From positions 310,001 through 374,000 of the forward strand of contig CALJKW010000010.1 of the NCBI GenBank assembly GCA_937980205.1: 64,000 bases of DNA, given 5' to 3'. How positions within the stretch are numbered: position 1 is the first letter of the stretch; each line of letters opens with the position of its first letter. The notes beneath the pieces were generated by a model. The model was not told where the DNA came from and did not search any database. It worked only from the letters and a program-made list of their open reading frames with translations. The position numbers and the translations under genes are program-made. The DNA comes from an uncultured Myxococcales bacterium (GTDB lineage Bacteria > Myxococcota > Myxococcia > Myxococcales > Myxococcaceae). Of the stretch, positions 45,912 to 54,718 are shown in pieces.

Positions 45912-47842
45912 AGACCGACGAGCTGCAGGACGACCCGGGCGCAGAAGGCCGGTACCAGGCGCTGAGCACCGCCGGCGCCGGCGCGCTCGTCACCGCGCTC
46001 TACGACACGAGCTGGCGCGTGCGCCGGCACGCCGCCGAGCTGCTCGCGAAGGCCACCGACGCGAGCACCGCCGACGAGCTCATCAGCGTGCTCTCCGACC
46101 GCGGGCAGACGGGCGCGCGCAACGCCGCGGTCACCGCGCTCTCGCTCGCCGGCCCGGCGGTTCGCCAGCCGCTCATCGACCTTCTCGCCCACCCCGATCC
46201 CGATCAGCGCAAGCTGGCCGCCGACATCCTCGGCGAGCGGCGCGAGCGCGACGCCGTCGAGGGCCTCGAGCGGGCGCTGGCCGACCCCGACGCGAACGTG
46301 CAGGGCGCGGCCGCCGAGGCGCTGGGCCGCATCGGGGGCGCCCGCGCCGCGCGCTCGCTGATGGCGCTGCTCGACTCTCCGCGCGCGCTGGTGCGGGCGT
46401 GCGCGCTCGATGCGCTGTTCGCGCTGAAGAAGCCGCCACCGTTGATGCGGCTGGTGCCGCTCTTGCCGGCGAAGCAGGCGTTTCGCCTCGTGGGCCTCAT
46501 CGACCACTCGGCGGCGCACGCGCTCATCAGCCGCGCGCTCGAGCAGCCGAAGAGCCGTGAAGCCGCGCTGGCCGCGCTCGGCCTCGAAGACCGCGCCTGG
46601 CCGAACGACGCCGAGAGCATGCTGCGCGCGTCGCTGAAGGCGTCGCCCGACGTCGAGCAGTGGCTTCAGCGCATGCTGCGCCACGAAGACCAGGCCGTGC
46701 GCGTCGGAGCGATGCGCGCCGTCGCGGTGCTGCGCGCGTACGCGCTGGCCCCCGCGGTGGCCGAAGCGGTCGGCGACGGCGAGGCGGCCGAGCAGGCGTC
46801 GCGCGCGCTCACGCGGCTGGGCCTGTTCGGTGCCCTCGCGCTCATCGACGGAGATCTCCCGCCGGTCGTCGGCATGGGCCCGGAGGCGCGCGCGGTCGCG
46901 GCAGAGGCCATCACCCGCGTCGGAGAGCCCGTGCTCGTGCCGCACCTCGAGCGCCTGCTCGGCTGCGGAGACGCCGAGCTCGCCGAGGTCGCGGTCCGGG
47001 CGCTGGGGCGGTGCAGGACGCCGGCGGCGATCGCTCCGCTGTTGGCGGCGCTCGAGGACGATGCGCTCGCCTCGGCGGCGTCGCGGGCGCTGGGCCGCAT
47101 CGGAGCCTCGTTCGCGTCGGAGGTCGTCTTCGCGCTGAGCGCGCTGCCGCTGAAGCCGCACGTGCTGCGCGCGTGGGTGCAGGTGGATCCCGCTGGCGCG
47201 CGGCCGGCGCTGCGGCAGGCGGCGAACGACACCGATGATGCGCTGCGCGCCGCGGCGGCCGAGGCGGTGCCCGCGCTGCCGGAGGACGAGGCCTCCGAGG
47301 CGCTCGGCCGGGCGCTGGGCGACGAGGCCGCGCAGGTGCGGCGCGCCGCGGCGCGGGCGCTGGTGCGCATGCCGTCGGCCGCGGCCGGTGCGCTCTTGCC
47401 TCGCGCGCTGAAGGACCGCGAGGCGTCGGTGATCGCCGCCGCCTGCGATGCGGCGGCCGAGCTCAAGGCCACGGCGACGGTTCCCCGCCTCGTCGAGCTC
47501 CTGTCCGCGAGCGAGGGGTTTCTGGTGCTCGCGGCGCTGCAGGGGCTGGTCGCGATGGGGGCGCTGGGCGACGAGAAGGCGGCGCTCGCGCTGCAGCACA
47601 CCGACGCCGAGGTGGTGAAGGCGGCGCTGACGCTGCTCGCCGATCGCCCGCTGTGCTTCTCGCACGCGGTGCGGCTGCTCTCGCACCCGCGGTGGGACGT
47701 GCGCGCTGCCGCCGCACGTGCGCTCGAGGTCGTCGGGTCGGACGAGGCGATCGCCGCGGTCAGTGACGCCATCGAGCGGGAGCAGGACACGATGGCGAAG
47801 GCGATCTTCGAGGGCGTGCTCGGGAGGCTCGTGGGTGGGTGA
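45908..47842 (+). CDS. HEAT-repeat protein in chemosensory operon
   Basis: This 644-residue soluble protein is made almost wholly of HEAT-like helical pairs of about 30 residues (for example HPDPDQRKLAADILGE, DPDANVQGAAAEALGRIGG, DEAAQVRRAAARALVRM, HPRWDVRAAAARALEVVG). No catalytic motif was seen. It is coupled to cheW upstream by an ATGA overlap and followed by cheR. HEAT/PBS-lyase proteins occur in some myxobacterial chemosensory clusters, such as Cpc7 of the M. xanthus Che7 system, where they act as output partners. A scaffold or target role for this Che system is inferred. Confidence 0.85.
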   Translation: MKTDELQDDPGAEGRYQALSTAGAGALVTALYDTSWRVRRHAAELLAKATDASTADELISVLSDRGQTGARNAAVTALSLAGPAVRQPLIDLLAHPDPDQRKLAADILGERRERDAVEGLERALADPDANVQGAAAEALGRIGGARAARSLMALLDSPRALVRACALDALFALKKPPPLMRLVPLLPAKQAFRLVGLIDHSAAHALISRALEQPKSREAALAALGLEDRAWPNDAESMLRASLKASPDVEQWLQRMLRHEDQAVRVGAMRAVAVLRAYALAPAVAEAVGDGEAAEQASRALTRLGLFGALALIDGDLPPVVGMGPEARAVAAEAITRVGEPVLVPHLERLLGCGDAELAEVAVRALGRCRTPAAIAPLLAALEDDALASAASRALGRIGASFASEVVFALSALPLKPHVLRAWVQVDPAGARPALRQAANDTDDALRAAAAEAVPALPEDEASEALGRALGDEAAQVRRAAARALVRMPSAAAGALLPRALKDREASVIAAACDAAAELKATATVPRLVELLSASEGFLVLAALQGLVAMGALGDEKAALALQHTDAEVVKAALTLLADRPLCFSHAVRLLSHPRWDVRAAAARALEVVGSDEAIAAVSDAIEREQDTMAKAIFEGVLGRLVGG

Positions 47843-47878
47843 CCGGTGCGCTCCGAGGGGAGAGGGGGCCACTTCATA

Positions 47879-48733
47879 ATGGGCGCCTTCGACGAGCCGC
47901 GGCTGACGATGACGGCCGAGCAGTTCCGGCTGCTCTCGGATCTCGTCAAGGACGCGAGCGGCCTCGCGATGCGCGAGGACCTCAAGTTCGTCGCCGAGCG
48001 CCGGCTCTTGCCGAGGGTGGAAGCGCTGGGCCTCTCGGACTTCGGCGCCTACCAGCGGTACCTGCGCTTCGACGCGCGCGGCAAGGAAGAGCTCGAGCTG
48101 GCGGTCGAGCTCTTGCTGCCGCACGAGACGTACTTCTTCCGCGAGCCGGCGCAGCTCGACTGCTTCGTGAAGGAGATCGTCCCCAAGCTGGTCGAGCAGC
48201 ACGAGGCGAAGCGCCGCCTGCGGCTGTGGTCGGCGGGCTGCAGCAGCGGCGAAGAGCCGTACACGCTCGCGATGCTGCTCGAGGAGACCGGCCTGTTCGC
48301 CGGCTGGGACGTGCAGGTGCACGGCACCGACCTGTCTCCGCGCATGCTCACCGCGGCGCGCAAGGCGGAGTACGGCCAGACCTCGCTGCGCGCGACCTCG
48401 TTCGAGCGCAAGCAGCGGCACTTCGAGCAGCTGCCGCTCGGCAAGGTGCGGGTGAAGCAGGCGTACCGGCAGCGCGTGTCGTTCAGCCACCTGAACCTCG
48501 TGCAGCCCGACGCGACCGACGTGCTGCCGCTGATGGACGTCGTCTTCTGCCGAAACGTGCTCATCTACTTCGACGTGGAGGCGCGCAAGCAGGTCATCCA
48601 GTCGCTGTACCGCCGCATGCAGCCCGGCGCGTGGCTGTTGCTCGGGCACTCGGAGAGCCTGCTGACGCTGACCACCGACTTCGAGATCGTGCAGCTCGAA
48701 GGAGACCTCGTGTACCGCGTGGGGACCACGTGA
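47879..48733 (+). CDS. cheR: Chemotaxis methyltransferase CheR
   Basis: This 284-residue protein has an N-terminal helical CheR domain (LSDLVKDASGLAMREDLKFV), a PHETYFFREPAQLD segment and the SAM-binding motif LRLWSAGCSSGEEPYTLAML, then the HGTDLSPRML acidic loop, FCRNVLIYFD and GHSES. Start ATG 47879 is preceded by a GAGGGGAGAGGGGG repeat-like sequence that may serve as the ribosome-binding site. It methylates receptor glutamates using S-adenosylmethionine. The stop overlaps cheB. Confidence 0.94.
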   Translation: MGAFDEPRLTMTAEQFRLLSDLVKDASGLAMREDLKFVAERRLLPRVEALGLSDFGAYQRYLRFDARGKEELELAVELLLPHETYFFREPAQLDCFVKEIVPKLVEQHEAKRRLRLWSAGCSSGEEPYTLAMLLEETGLFAGWDVQVHGTDLSPRMLTAARKAEYGQTSLRATSFERKQRHFEQLPLGKVRVKQAYRQRVSFSHLNLVQPDATDVLPLMDVVFCRNVLIYFDVEARKQVIQSLYRRMQPGAWLLLGHSESLLTLTTDFEIVQLEGDLVYRVGTT

Positions 48734-49764
48734 CGGGCAGGCGCACGGCACCGGTGCGTGTGCTGGTGATCGACGACTCGGCGTCGAACCGGCGCGCCAT
48801 CACCCAGATCCTCGAGTCGGCGCCGAGCGTCGAGGTCGTCGATCGCGCGCAGGACGGCGCCGAGGGCCTCGAGAAGGCGCAGCGGTTGAGGCCCGATCTG
48901 ATCACGCTCGATCTCGAGATGCCCAAGCTCGACGGCTTCGCGTTCCTGCGGCTGCTCAAGCAGGTGGCGCCGACTCCGGTGATCGTCATCTCGTCGTACG
49001 CGCACCGCAGCGACGTGTTCAAGGCGCTCGAGCTCGGCGCGTACGACTTCGTGGCGAAGCCGTCGAAGGCCGCGACGCTCGAGGCGGTCCGCGCGGACCT
49101 GCTCGCGAAGGTGCACGCGGTGCGGCAGGTGAAGCCGAAGGCGGGTGAGCCCGCGCCGGCCAGGCACACGAGCGACCCGGTCATCGTCGCGGTCGGCGCG
49201 TCGACCGGCGGCCCGCAGGCGGTGCACGAGCTCCTCATGGGCCTCAAGGGCACGAAGGCGTGCGTGCTCGTGGCGCAGCACATGCCTCCGATGTTCACGC
49301 GGGCGTTCGCCGAGCGGCTGGAGAAGTCGTGGGGCCAGCCCGTCGCCGAGGCGCGCGGCGGCGAGAAGCCGCTGCCGGGCACCGGGTGGGTGGCGCCGGG
49401 CGGCAAGCACCTGCAGCTCGTGCGCCGCGACCACGGCCTCGAGCTCGAGATCATCGAGCCCGAGCCGAAGGACAAGCACGTGCCGTCGATCGACCGGCTG
49501 TTCGACAGCGTCGCGAAGGCCGCGGTGAGCACGGCGCACGCGGTCGTGCTGACCGGCATGGGCAACGACGGCGCGGTCGGCGTGGGGGCCGTCGCGAAGG
49601 CGGGCGGGGTGGTGTGGGCCGAGTCCGAGCAGACGGCGGTCATCGCCGGCATGCCCCAGGCCGCGATGAAGACCGGCCACGTGGGGTTCGTGTTACCGCT
49701 GCAGGAGCTCGCCGCGGAGCTGGCCAAGGCCGTGCGGGAGAAGTGCTCCGCCGCGCCCGGTTGA
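48730..49764 (+). CDS. cheB: Protein-glutamate methylesterase CheB
   Basis: This 344-residue protein starts at GTG 48730 inside the cheR stop. The receiver domain has phosphoacceptor Asp61 (LITLDLEMPKLDGF); the linker is short (about residues 130-150). The esterase domain has the catalytic Ser in VAVGASTGGPQAV, His in LVAQHMPP and Asp in VLTGMGNDGAVG. It balances CheR by removing methyl groups. CheA-dependent activation is expected. Confidence 0.95.
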   Translation: MTGRRTAPVRVLVIDDSASNRRAITQILESAPSVEVVDRAQDGAEGLEKAQRLRPDLITLDLEMPKLDGFAFLRLLKQVAPTPVIVISSYAHRSDVFKALELGAYDFVAKPSKAATLEAVRADLLAKVHAVRQVKPKAGEPAPARHTSDPVIVAVGASTGGPQAVHELLMGLKGTKACVLVAQHMPPMFTRAFAERLEKSWGQPVAEARGGEKPLPGTGWVAPGGKHLQLVRRDHGLELEIIEPEPKDKHVPSIDRLFDSVAKAAVSTAHAVVLTGMGNDGAVGVGAVAKAGGVVWAESEQTAVIAGMPQAAMKTGHVGFVLPLQELAAELAKAVREKCSAAPG

Positions 49765-49773
49765 TTGGGTGCG

Positions 49774-49832
49774 GTGCTGCGCGCGCAGCCGTCGCTCGCC
49801 GCCGGGGCTGACTCTCACGAAGCGCGCAGCAC
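49774..49832. terminator. Possible terminator hairpin after cheB
   Basis: GTGCTGCGCGC (49774-49784) and GCGCGCAGCAC (49822-49832) are perfect 11-base inverted arms with a 37-base loop, ten bases after the cheB stop. There is no T-run. It could end the che operon or only reduce read-through into the downstream cheY at 49878. Confidence 0.45.
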
Positions 49833-49877
49833 GGCATCCAAATCGACCGAGCCCGGTGTGTTAGGGTCGCCGCCCCG

Positions 49878-50249
49878 ATGGGCCTCCGTGCACTGGTCGT
49901 CGACGACTCGCTCCCTTTACGAAGAAGCGTGATGTACGCGCTGCAGCGCCTCGGCGACGTGGTGTGCATCGAAGCGGGTGACGGCGCCGAGGCGATCAAG
50001 AAGCTCGGCTCGGGTGCGTTCGACATCGTGCTGACCGACATCAACATGCCGCTGCTCGACGGGCTGAAGCTCATCAGCCACATCCGCGCGGACCCGGGCA
50101 TCGCGAAGCTGCCGATCGTCGTCATCACGACCGAGGCGGCCGAGGCCGACAAGCAGCGCGCGCTCAAGCTCGGCGCCGACGCGTACCTGGTCAAGCCGGT
50201 GAAGGCGCAGGACGTGCTCGACGCCGTCACGAAGCTGCTGAACCGATGA
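49878..50249 (+). CDS. cheY: CheY-type response regulator, second copy
   Basis: This 123-residue single receiver domain has acidic pair Asp9/Asp10, phosphoacceptor Asp54 in VLTDINMPLLDGLK, ITTEAAEA and Lys in YLVKPVKAQD. It is separated from cheB by 113 bases containing a hairpin, so it may have its own promoter. The stop overlaps the next gene by four bases, which binds it to a secreted protein rather than to the che genes. Confidence 0.9.
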   Translation: MGLRALVVDDSLPLRRSVMYALQRLGDVVCIEAGDGAEAIKKLGSGAFDIVLTDINMPLLDGLKLISHIRADPGIAKLPIVVITTEAAEADKQRALKLGADAYLVKPVKAQDVLDAVTKLLNR

Positions 50250-52183
50250 GGTCCCTCGCGCTGGCAGTGCTGCTCTGCGCGTCGGCGGCCTCTGCCGGGC
50301 CGCTCGCCGAGCTGTGGCCCTACGAGGCGAAGCGGGTCGACGCGACCACGGTCGAGTACCGCTACGACCTCACCGCGCTGAAGGTGAGCGGCGGCAGCGC
50401 CGACGCGAAGGCCGAGCACGGAGAAGAAGCGGTCGCCGCGTTCCTCAAGAGCCTGCCGAAGGACGTGAAGCTGAAGGTGAAGCTGCAGGCGCCGCTCTAC
50501 CTCTCCGCCGCCCGCGGCCTGGAGCAGGCGCCGCTCGCCACCAGCTTCGGCGCCGTGTCGGATGGGGCGCTCGCCTCCGACGACCCCCTGCGGCGCAAGC
50601 CGAAGAGCCGCGTGCGCGCCGCGCTCGACCCCGACGAGCCGAAGCTGTTGCCCGCGGCGGAGCTGGTGATGTGGCGCACGCGCCGCCTCGAAGACGGAGC
50701 CCTCGCCGCCGTCGCGCTCGACACCGATCGCCTGATGAAGGCGTGGCTGCAGCAGCTCTCCGCGCAGGCGATCGCGCGCTCGAAGAACGCCGACGGCGGA
50801 GACACCCGCGACGGGGCCTTGCTGCTCGCCGCCCGCGCCGCCGCCGCGCTCGCGTGCCTCGAGCCGAACCGCCTCCAGGCGCCCGCGGCCGTCGCCGCCG
50901 ACGCGAAGCAGCAGCTGGCCGAGCTGCGCGCCGACGAGTCGCTGTTCGCCCCGCGCGGCTTCTGGGAGTGGACGGACGAGCTGCAGTGCGCGTGGCGCCG
51001 CTGGCAGGCGCTGGGCGTGGCGTTCCCGCCCTCGCGCGCCGGCTACGCCGCCGGCTTCGTGATGCTGTCGATCCTCAAGGAGCCGAAGCTGAAGAGCACC
51101 TGGCTCAAGCTGCGCGGGCGCCGCGACACCCTCTTCGGGGGACCGAAGCTCGAGCCGCTGCAGGACTACCTCGAGAAGGCGGGCGGAGACCCCGACGCCG
51201 CGCTGGAGGACCTCTTGCCGGTGATCGACCGGCACGGGGCACCGCCGCCGCCGATGGCTCCGCCGCGGGCGCCGTTCGGCGAGTTCCTCTCGGGGCTGCA
51301 GGGCGCCGAGCGCGCGCAGGCGGTCGACGAGCTCGCGGCCGCCGTCGCCGACGGCCGCGTCGCGCTGCCGAAAGAGACGACCGCCCCCGTCGAGGCGCTG
51401 CGGCAGTCGGCGCTCGGCGCGTTCAGCATCGCAGAGCAGCCCAAAGGGCTGCAGTTCGACGCCGCGTGGCGCGACCGGTTCAGCGCCGCGTTCTGCGCGC
51501 TGCAGGGCGCGCACCACGAGTCGCGAGAGAGCAACATCGAGCCGTCGACGAAAGAGGTCGTGCGCACGGAGCTCCGCGTGGTGCTCGAGGCGCCTCCGTG
51601 GCTCGAGGTCGAGCCGCTGCCCGAGGCGTTCAAGCGCGGCTCCGACTCTTCGGCGCGGCTCGCGAGCGCGCTGGCGGCCGAGGGCCTGAGCTCGCTGAGC
51701 ACGGTGGACCCCGAGGGGCAGGGCGGCCTCAACGCGGTGAACGAGCTGAAGAAGTGGCAGTCGGTGCTCGCCGGGCTGGCGGTGATCTCGGCGCGCGACG
51801 CCTTCGAGACGCCCGACGTCGCGAACGCGCGGAAGTTCCTCGCCGGCTGGAGGTCCGACCCGCTGCTGGCGCGCGACGTGCGCTTCTCGTCGTCGCACCC
51901 CATCTCGTTCGAGGGCGAGCGCACGCACGCGGTGGTCGCCGGCGTGGCGCGCCGCGAGCTGGCCGTGCAGTTCGCCGAGCCGCCGCAGGCCGAGATCGTC
52001 GGCGGGGTGCCGGGCATCGCCGTCGACCTCAAGGCCGAGCAGCGCTACCTCGTGCCGGTGCTGTTCACGCTGAGCTACCGGGCTCCGGCGGCGAAGCCGT
52101 CGCTCAAGTACACGGCGGTGCGCAAGGCCATCGACGAGGCGAAGCGCGACCCGCTGCAGATTCCCGCCGCGCTGCCGAAGTGA
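50246..52183 (+). CDS. Large exported protein of unknown function
   Basis: This 645-residue protein has a signal peptide (MRSLALAVLLCASAASA) and begins AGPLAELWPYEAKRVD. It is Ala/Leu/Lys-rich, helical in the middle (ARAAAALACLEPNRLQ, EEVVRTELR-like stretches) and has no recognised catalytic motif. It is coupled to the second cheY by an ATGA overlap and ends one base before the convergent propeller gene. I do not recognise a family. Confidence 0.6.
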   Translation: MRSLALAVLLCASAASAGPLAELWPYEAKRVDATTVEYRYDLTALKVSGGSADAKAEHGEEAVAAFLKSLPKDVKLKVKLQAPLYLSAARGLEQAPLATSFGAVSDGALASDDPLRRKPKSRVRAALDPDEPKLLPAAELVMWRTRRLEDGALAAVALDTDRLMKAWLQQLSAQAIARSKNADGGDTRDGALLLAARAAAALACLEPNRLQAPAAVAADAKQQLAELRADESLFAPRGFWEWTDELQCAWRRWQALGVAFPPSRAGYAAGFVMLSILKEPKLKSTWLKLRGRRDTLFGGPKLEPLQDYLEKAGGDPDAALEDLLPVIDRHGAPPPPMAPPRAPFGEFLSGLQGAERAQAVDELAAAVADGRVALPKETTAPVEALRQSALGAFSIAEQPKGLQFDAAWRDRFSAAFCALQGAHHESRESNIEPSTKEVVRTELRVVLEAPPWLEVEPLPEAFKRGSDSSARLASALAAEGLSSLSTVDPEGQGGLNAVNELKKWQSVLAGLAVISARDAFETPDVANARKFLAGWRSDPLLARDVRFSSSHPISFEGERTHAVVAGVARRELAVQFAEPPQAEIVGGVPGIAVDLKAEQRYLVPVLFTLSYRAPAAKPSLKYTAVRKAIDEAKRDPLQIPAALPK

Positions 52184-52184
52184 C

Positions 52185-53258
52185 TCAACGGCAGTCGACG
52201 CGGCGCAGCTCGGCGTGGGCCTCGGTCCGGTAGAGGTAGATGACTCCGCCGGTGTCCGGCACGGTCATCTCGCGGAAGGTGGCGTCGGCCGAGGTGTTGG
52301 CGGGCAGCTCGGCGCGGCCCAGCGGGCGGCCATCGGCGGGGTCGAGGCAGAAGAGATCGACGGTGGCGGTGGGCTCCTGGGCGCCGGGCTGGGTGCGCTC
52401 TCCGAGGGCGGCGAGGTAGATGAGGCCGGTCGGGTCGGTTTCGGCGAGCAGCACGGTCATCACCGGCATTCCGAACGAGAGCTCGCGCGCGAAGCGGCGC
52501 TCGCCGGTCGACCGATCGGTGGAGCCGACGACGACCTTGCCGCGGGCCCCGTCGAGGATGTCGGCGGTGATGAACGAGCGGCCGTCGCGCGAGGGCCTGC
52601 CGGTGACGACCTTCCTGGCGGTGTCGGGCTTGCCGGAGACGTCTCCGACGCGCACGGTGCGGCCGTCGTCGTAGCTGACGTAGATGTCGTCTCCGTCGAG
52701 GGCGAGGCCGTTCGGCTTGCCGTCGAGGCCGAACTCGCCGGCCATCTTGCCTTCGGGCTCGAGCAGGCCGACGCCGGTCTCGGTGAGCACGACGGTGCGG
52801 CCGTTCTTCGCCACCGCGAGGTCGCGGGCGCGGCTGAGCACGAGCGGGACGTCGCTGGCGGGGCGGCCCTTGTCGTCGAACTTCACGATGCGGCGGTTGA
52901 CCTGGTCGAGCACCCACGGGTTGCCGGCGGCGTCGGTGGTGAGGCTCATCGGCGCGGCGGGGTTCCCGTCGCGCGGGCGCGAGCGGCCGAGCTGGTTCTT
53001 GCCGTTGCCCCAGGTGAGCGAGGCGAGGTACCGCATGTGGGGGTCGACGACGGGGGCGCCGCCGTCGGGCAGGGTGCGCGCGCGCAGCGACTTGAGGGAG
53101 GGGACGTCGGGCGAGACCGGCGTGATGGTGATGTCGGGCTCGTCTTTGGGCTCGGTGTCGATGATGCGCGGCCGGGCGGTCGGGAAGGTCATCACCGCCA
53201 GCACGAGCCCGGCGCACGCGACCAGCACCACCGTCAGCAGCGCCTCGTCTTTCCCCAT
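52185..53258 (-). CDS. Membrane-anchored NHL/beta-propeller protein
   Basis: The ATG at 53258 gives 357 residues with an N-terminal membrane anchor (LLTVVLVACAGLVLAVMTF). The extracytoplasmic part has propeller-type repeats (TTDAAGNPWVLDQVNRRIVK, VAKNGRTVVLTETGVGLLE, GLALDGDDIYVSYDDG). An upstream ATG at 53342 would add 28 residues translated from a GGGGAC palindrome and is rejected. The gene is divergent from the SH3-domain lipoprotein, with 251 bases between. The function is unknown; propellers of this kind often bind proteins or glycans. Confidence 0.75.
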   Translation of the reverse strand: MGKDEALLTVVLVACAGLVLAVMTFPTARPRIIDTEPKDEPDITITPVSPDVPSLKSLRARTLPDGGAPVVDPHMRYLASLTWGNGKNQLGRSRPRDGNPAAPMSLTTDAAGNPWVLDQVNRRIVKFDDKGRPASDVPLVLSRARDLAVAKNGRTVVLTETGVGLLEPEGKMAGEFGLDGKPNGLALDGDDIYVSYDDGRTVRVGDVSGKPDTARKVVTGRPSRDGRSFITADILDGARGKVVVGSTDRSTGERRFARELSFGMPVMTVLLAETDPTGLIYLAALGERTQPGAQEPTATVDLFCLDPADGRPLGRAELPANTSADATFREMTVPDTGGVIYLYRTEAHAELRRVDCR

Positions 53259-53280
53259 CGGCGCCGGGCACCCTACTGCG

Positions 53281-53336
53281 CAGAAATGGGGACTGTCCCC
53301 TTTTCCGGGACGAAAAGGGGACAGTCCCCATTTCTG
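53281..53336. repeat. Perfect 25-bp GGGGAC palindromic repeat (REP/RAYT type)
   Basis: Arms 53281-53305 and 53312-53336 are perfect 25-base inverted copies with a six-base loop. Each arm contains AAATGGGGACTGTCCCC, itself a smaller palindrome, next to a T-run. This is the classic REP element form found with RAYT transposases. It lies 22 bases upstream of the propeller gene start, in the divergent promoter region. The next 170 bases toward 53510 are less GC-rich and probably hold the promoter of the SH3-domain gene. Confidence 0.85.
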
Positions 53337-53509
53337 TCGCACTGTCGTGACATCGGACTGTCACGCCGGTGTGACGCAGCGGATTGAGACACCCTGTCTG
53401 CGCCTGGTGCGCTCTTTTCGGTGAAATCGATGCAAAGACGTTTTGCGTCAGGACGGTTTTTCCCTCTTACCGTATCGGCTGGTATGGAAATCGCTCTAGC
53501 GCGCAGCCC

Positions 53510-54364
53510 ATGCGCTTCCGGATTGCCCTCGTTCTCTCGGCGTGCTGGCTCGGCTGCTCCACCCTCGAAGATGGCGACATCGGGGACTCGGAGGTGCTCA
53601 TCGGCCAGGACGAAGACCTCGCGACCACGTCCAGCCAGGCGCTGGCGGGCAACCTGCCGATCGGCTCGACGCTGAAGACGACCGCGAACCTGAACCTGCG
53701 CACCGGCGCCAGCACCAGCAACAGCGTGCGGCTCGTCATCCCGAACGGCGCGACGGTGACGACGGTCGCGACGGCCCCGGTCAACGGCTTCTACAACGTG
53801 AAGTACAACGGCACGACCGGCTGGAGCTCGGGCACCTACCTCAAGCTGGTCTCCGAGGGCGGCACCACGACGCCGACCGGCAGCCTCACCGACAAGACCC
53901 CGGCCGGCGCGGTGCACCGCGCGAAGTCGGGCGTCGGCGCCTCGTACTGGTGGGGCCACGGCCGCTGGTTCCCGTTCCAGCAGGGCGGCAGCAACGCGGG
54001 CTCGTGCACCGGAAGCTGCCCGAACTGCTCGCACTCGGGCAGCACGGGCGCCGACTGCTCGGGCTACCTCGCGAAGCTCTGGCAGGTGCCGGCGAGCAAC
54101 ACCTCGCTCACCACCGACTCGCACCCGTACAGCACGCTCTCGTTCAAGGGCGCGTCGTCGCAGTGGCGCACGGTCTCGCGCGGCAGCGCGGCGATCGCCG
54201 ACGCGTTCGTCTACAACACCAACGGCGCGGGCCACATCTTCCTCTTCGAGAAGGGCGACGGCTGGGGCTGGATGGACGCCTACGAGGCGAAGGGCTGCTC
54301 CTACGGAATCCTCTACAACCGGCGCCAGGCCTCGAGCGCGTACAAGGCGATCCGCCACTACTGA
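53510..54364 (+). CDS. SH3b-domain lipoprotein with NlpC/P60-like hydrolase region
   Basis: From ATG 53510 the protein has 284 residues and a lipobox WLGC (Cys16). Residues 55-115 form a bacterial SH3 domain (TTANLNLRTGASTSNSVRLV, GTTGWSSGTYLKLV). The C-terminal half has Cys183 in STGADCSGYLAKLW and His242 in GAGHIFLFEK, which match the Cys and His of NlpC/P60 peptidases; the third residue is not assigned. Extra cysteines (CTGSCPNC) precede it. The likely role is cutting peptide cross-links in cell wall, anchored to a membrane; activity is inferred. Confidence 0.7.
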   Translation: MRFRIALVLSACWLGCSTLEDGDIGDSEVLIGQDEDLATTSSQALAGNLPIGSTLKTTANLNLRTGASTSNSVRLVIPNGATVTTVATAPVNGFYNVKYNGTTGWSSGTYLKLVSEGGTTTPTGSLTDKTPAGAVHRAKSGVGASYWWGHGRWFPFQQGGSNAGSCTGSCPNCSHSGSTGADCSGYLAKLWQVPASNTSLTTDSHPYSTLSFKGASSQWRTVSRGSAAIADAFVYNTNGAGHIFLFEKGDGWGWMDAYEAKGCSYGILYNRRQASSAYKAIRHY

Positions 54365-54420
54365 CGCGGCGATTTCCCATTTCCGCGGCGCGGGCCCGTT
54401 GGCGTACGCTGTAAACCCAG

Positions 54421-54699
54421 GTGGCCGAGACCGACGACGCGATTCGCCAGCGGTTGGGGATGAACGATGCACTGGCGCTGAAGCTCGCGCACCTGCCGCT
54501 GCGTCCGCCCATGCGGCTGACGCCGGGAGAGCGCCAGGTCATCACGCTCATCGCGCACGGGAAGACGGACGCGCAGATCGCCAAGACGCGGGGCACCTCG
54601 GTGCGCACCGTGCTGAACCAGGTCACGAGCGTCTTCCGCAAGCTGGGCATCAAGACGCGCGAAGAGCTGCTCGCCCTGCTGGGCGCGGCGCCGAAATGA
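54421..54699 (+). CDS. Small LuxR-type HTH protein
   Basis: This 92-residue protein starts at GTG 54421 and consists mainly of a LuxR-family DNA-binding domain (RLTPGERQVITLIAHGKTD, AQIAKTRGTSVRTVLNQVTS, VFRKLGIKTREEL). There is no receiver or ligand domain; the first 30 residues are a short leader. It may be a stand-alone regulator of neighbouring envelope genes. It is followed by a 19-base gap and an exported protein. Confidence 0.85.
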   Translation: MAETDDAIRQRLGMNDALALKLAHLPLRPPMRLTPGERQVITLIAHGKTDAQIAKTRGTSVRTVLNQVTSVFRKLGIKTREELLALLGAAPK

Positions 54700-54718
54700 G
54701 GGTAAGCGACCGGGCGCG

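Noticed and set aside
45272..48751. A 1159-codon open frame on the minus strand opposite the chemosensory genes
   Set aside because: It is antisense to cheW, the HEAT gene and cheR, is mostly Arg/His/Ala-rich without motifs, and arises from the high GC bias.
53259..53342. Upstream start of the propeller gene
   Set aside because: The extra 28 residues would be translated from the perfect palindrome; the ATG at 53258 leads directly into the membrane anchor.
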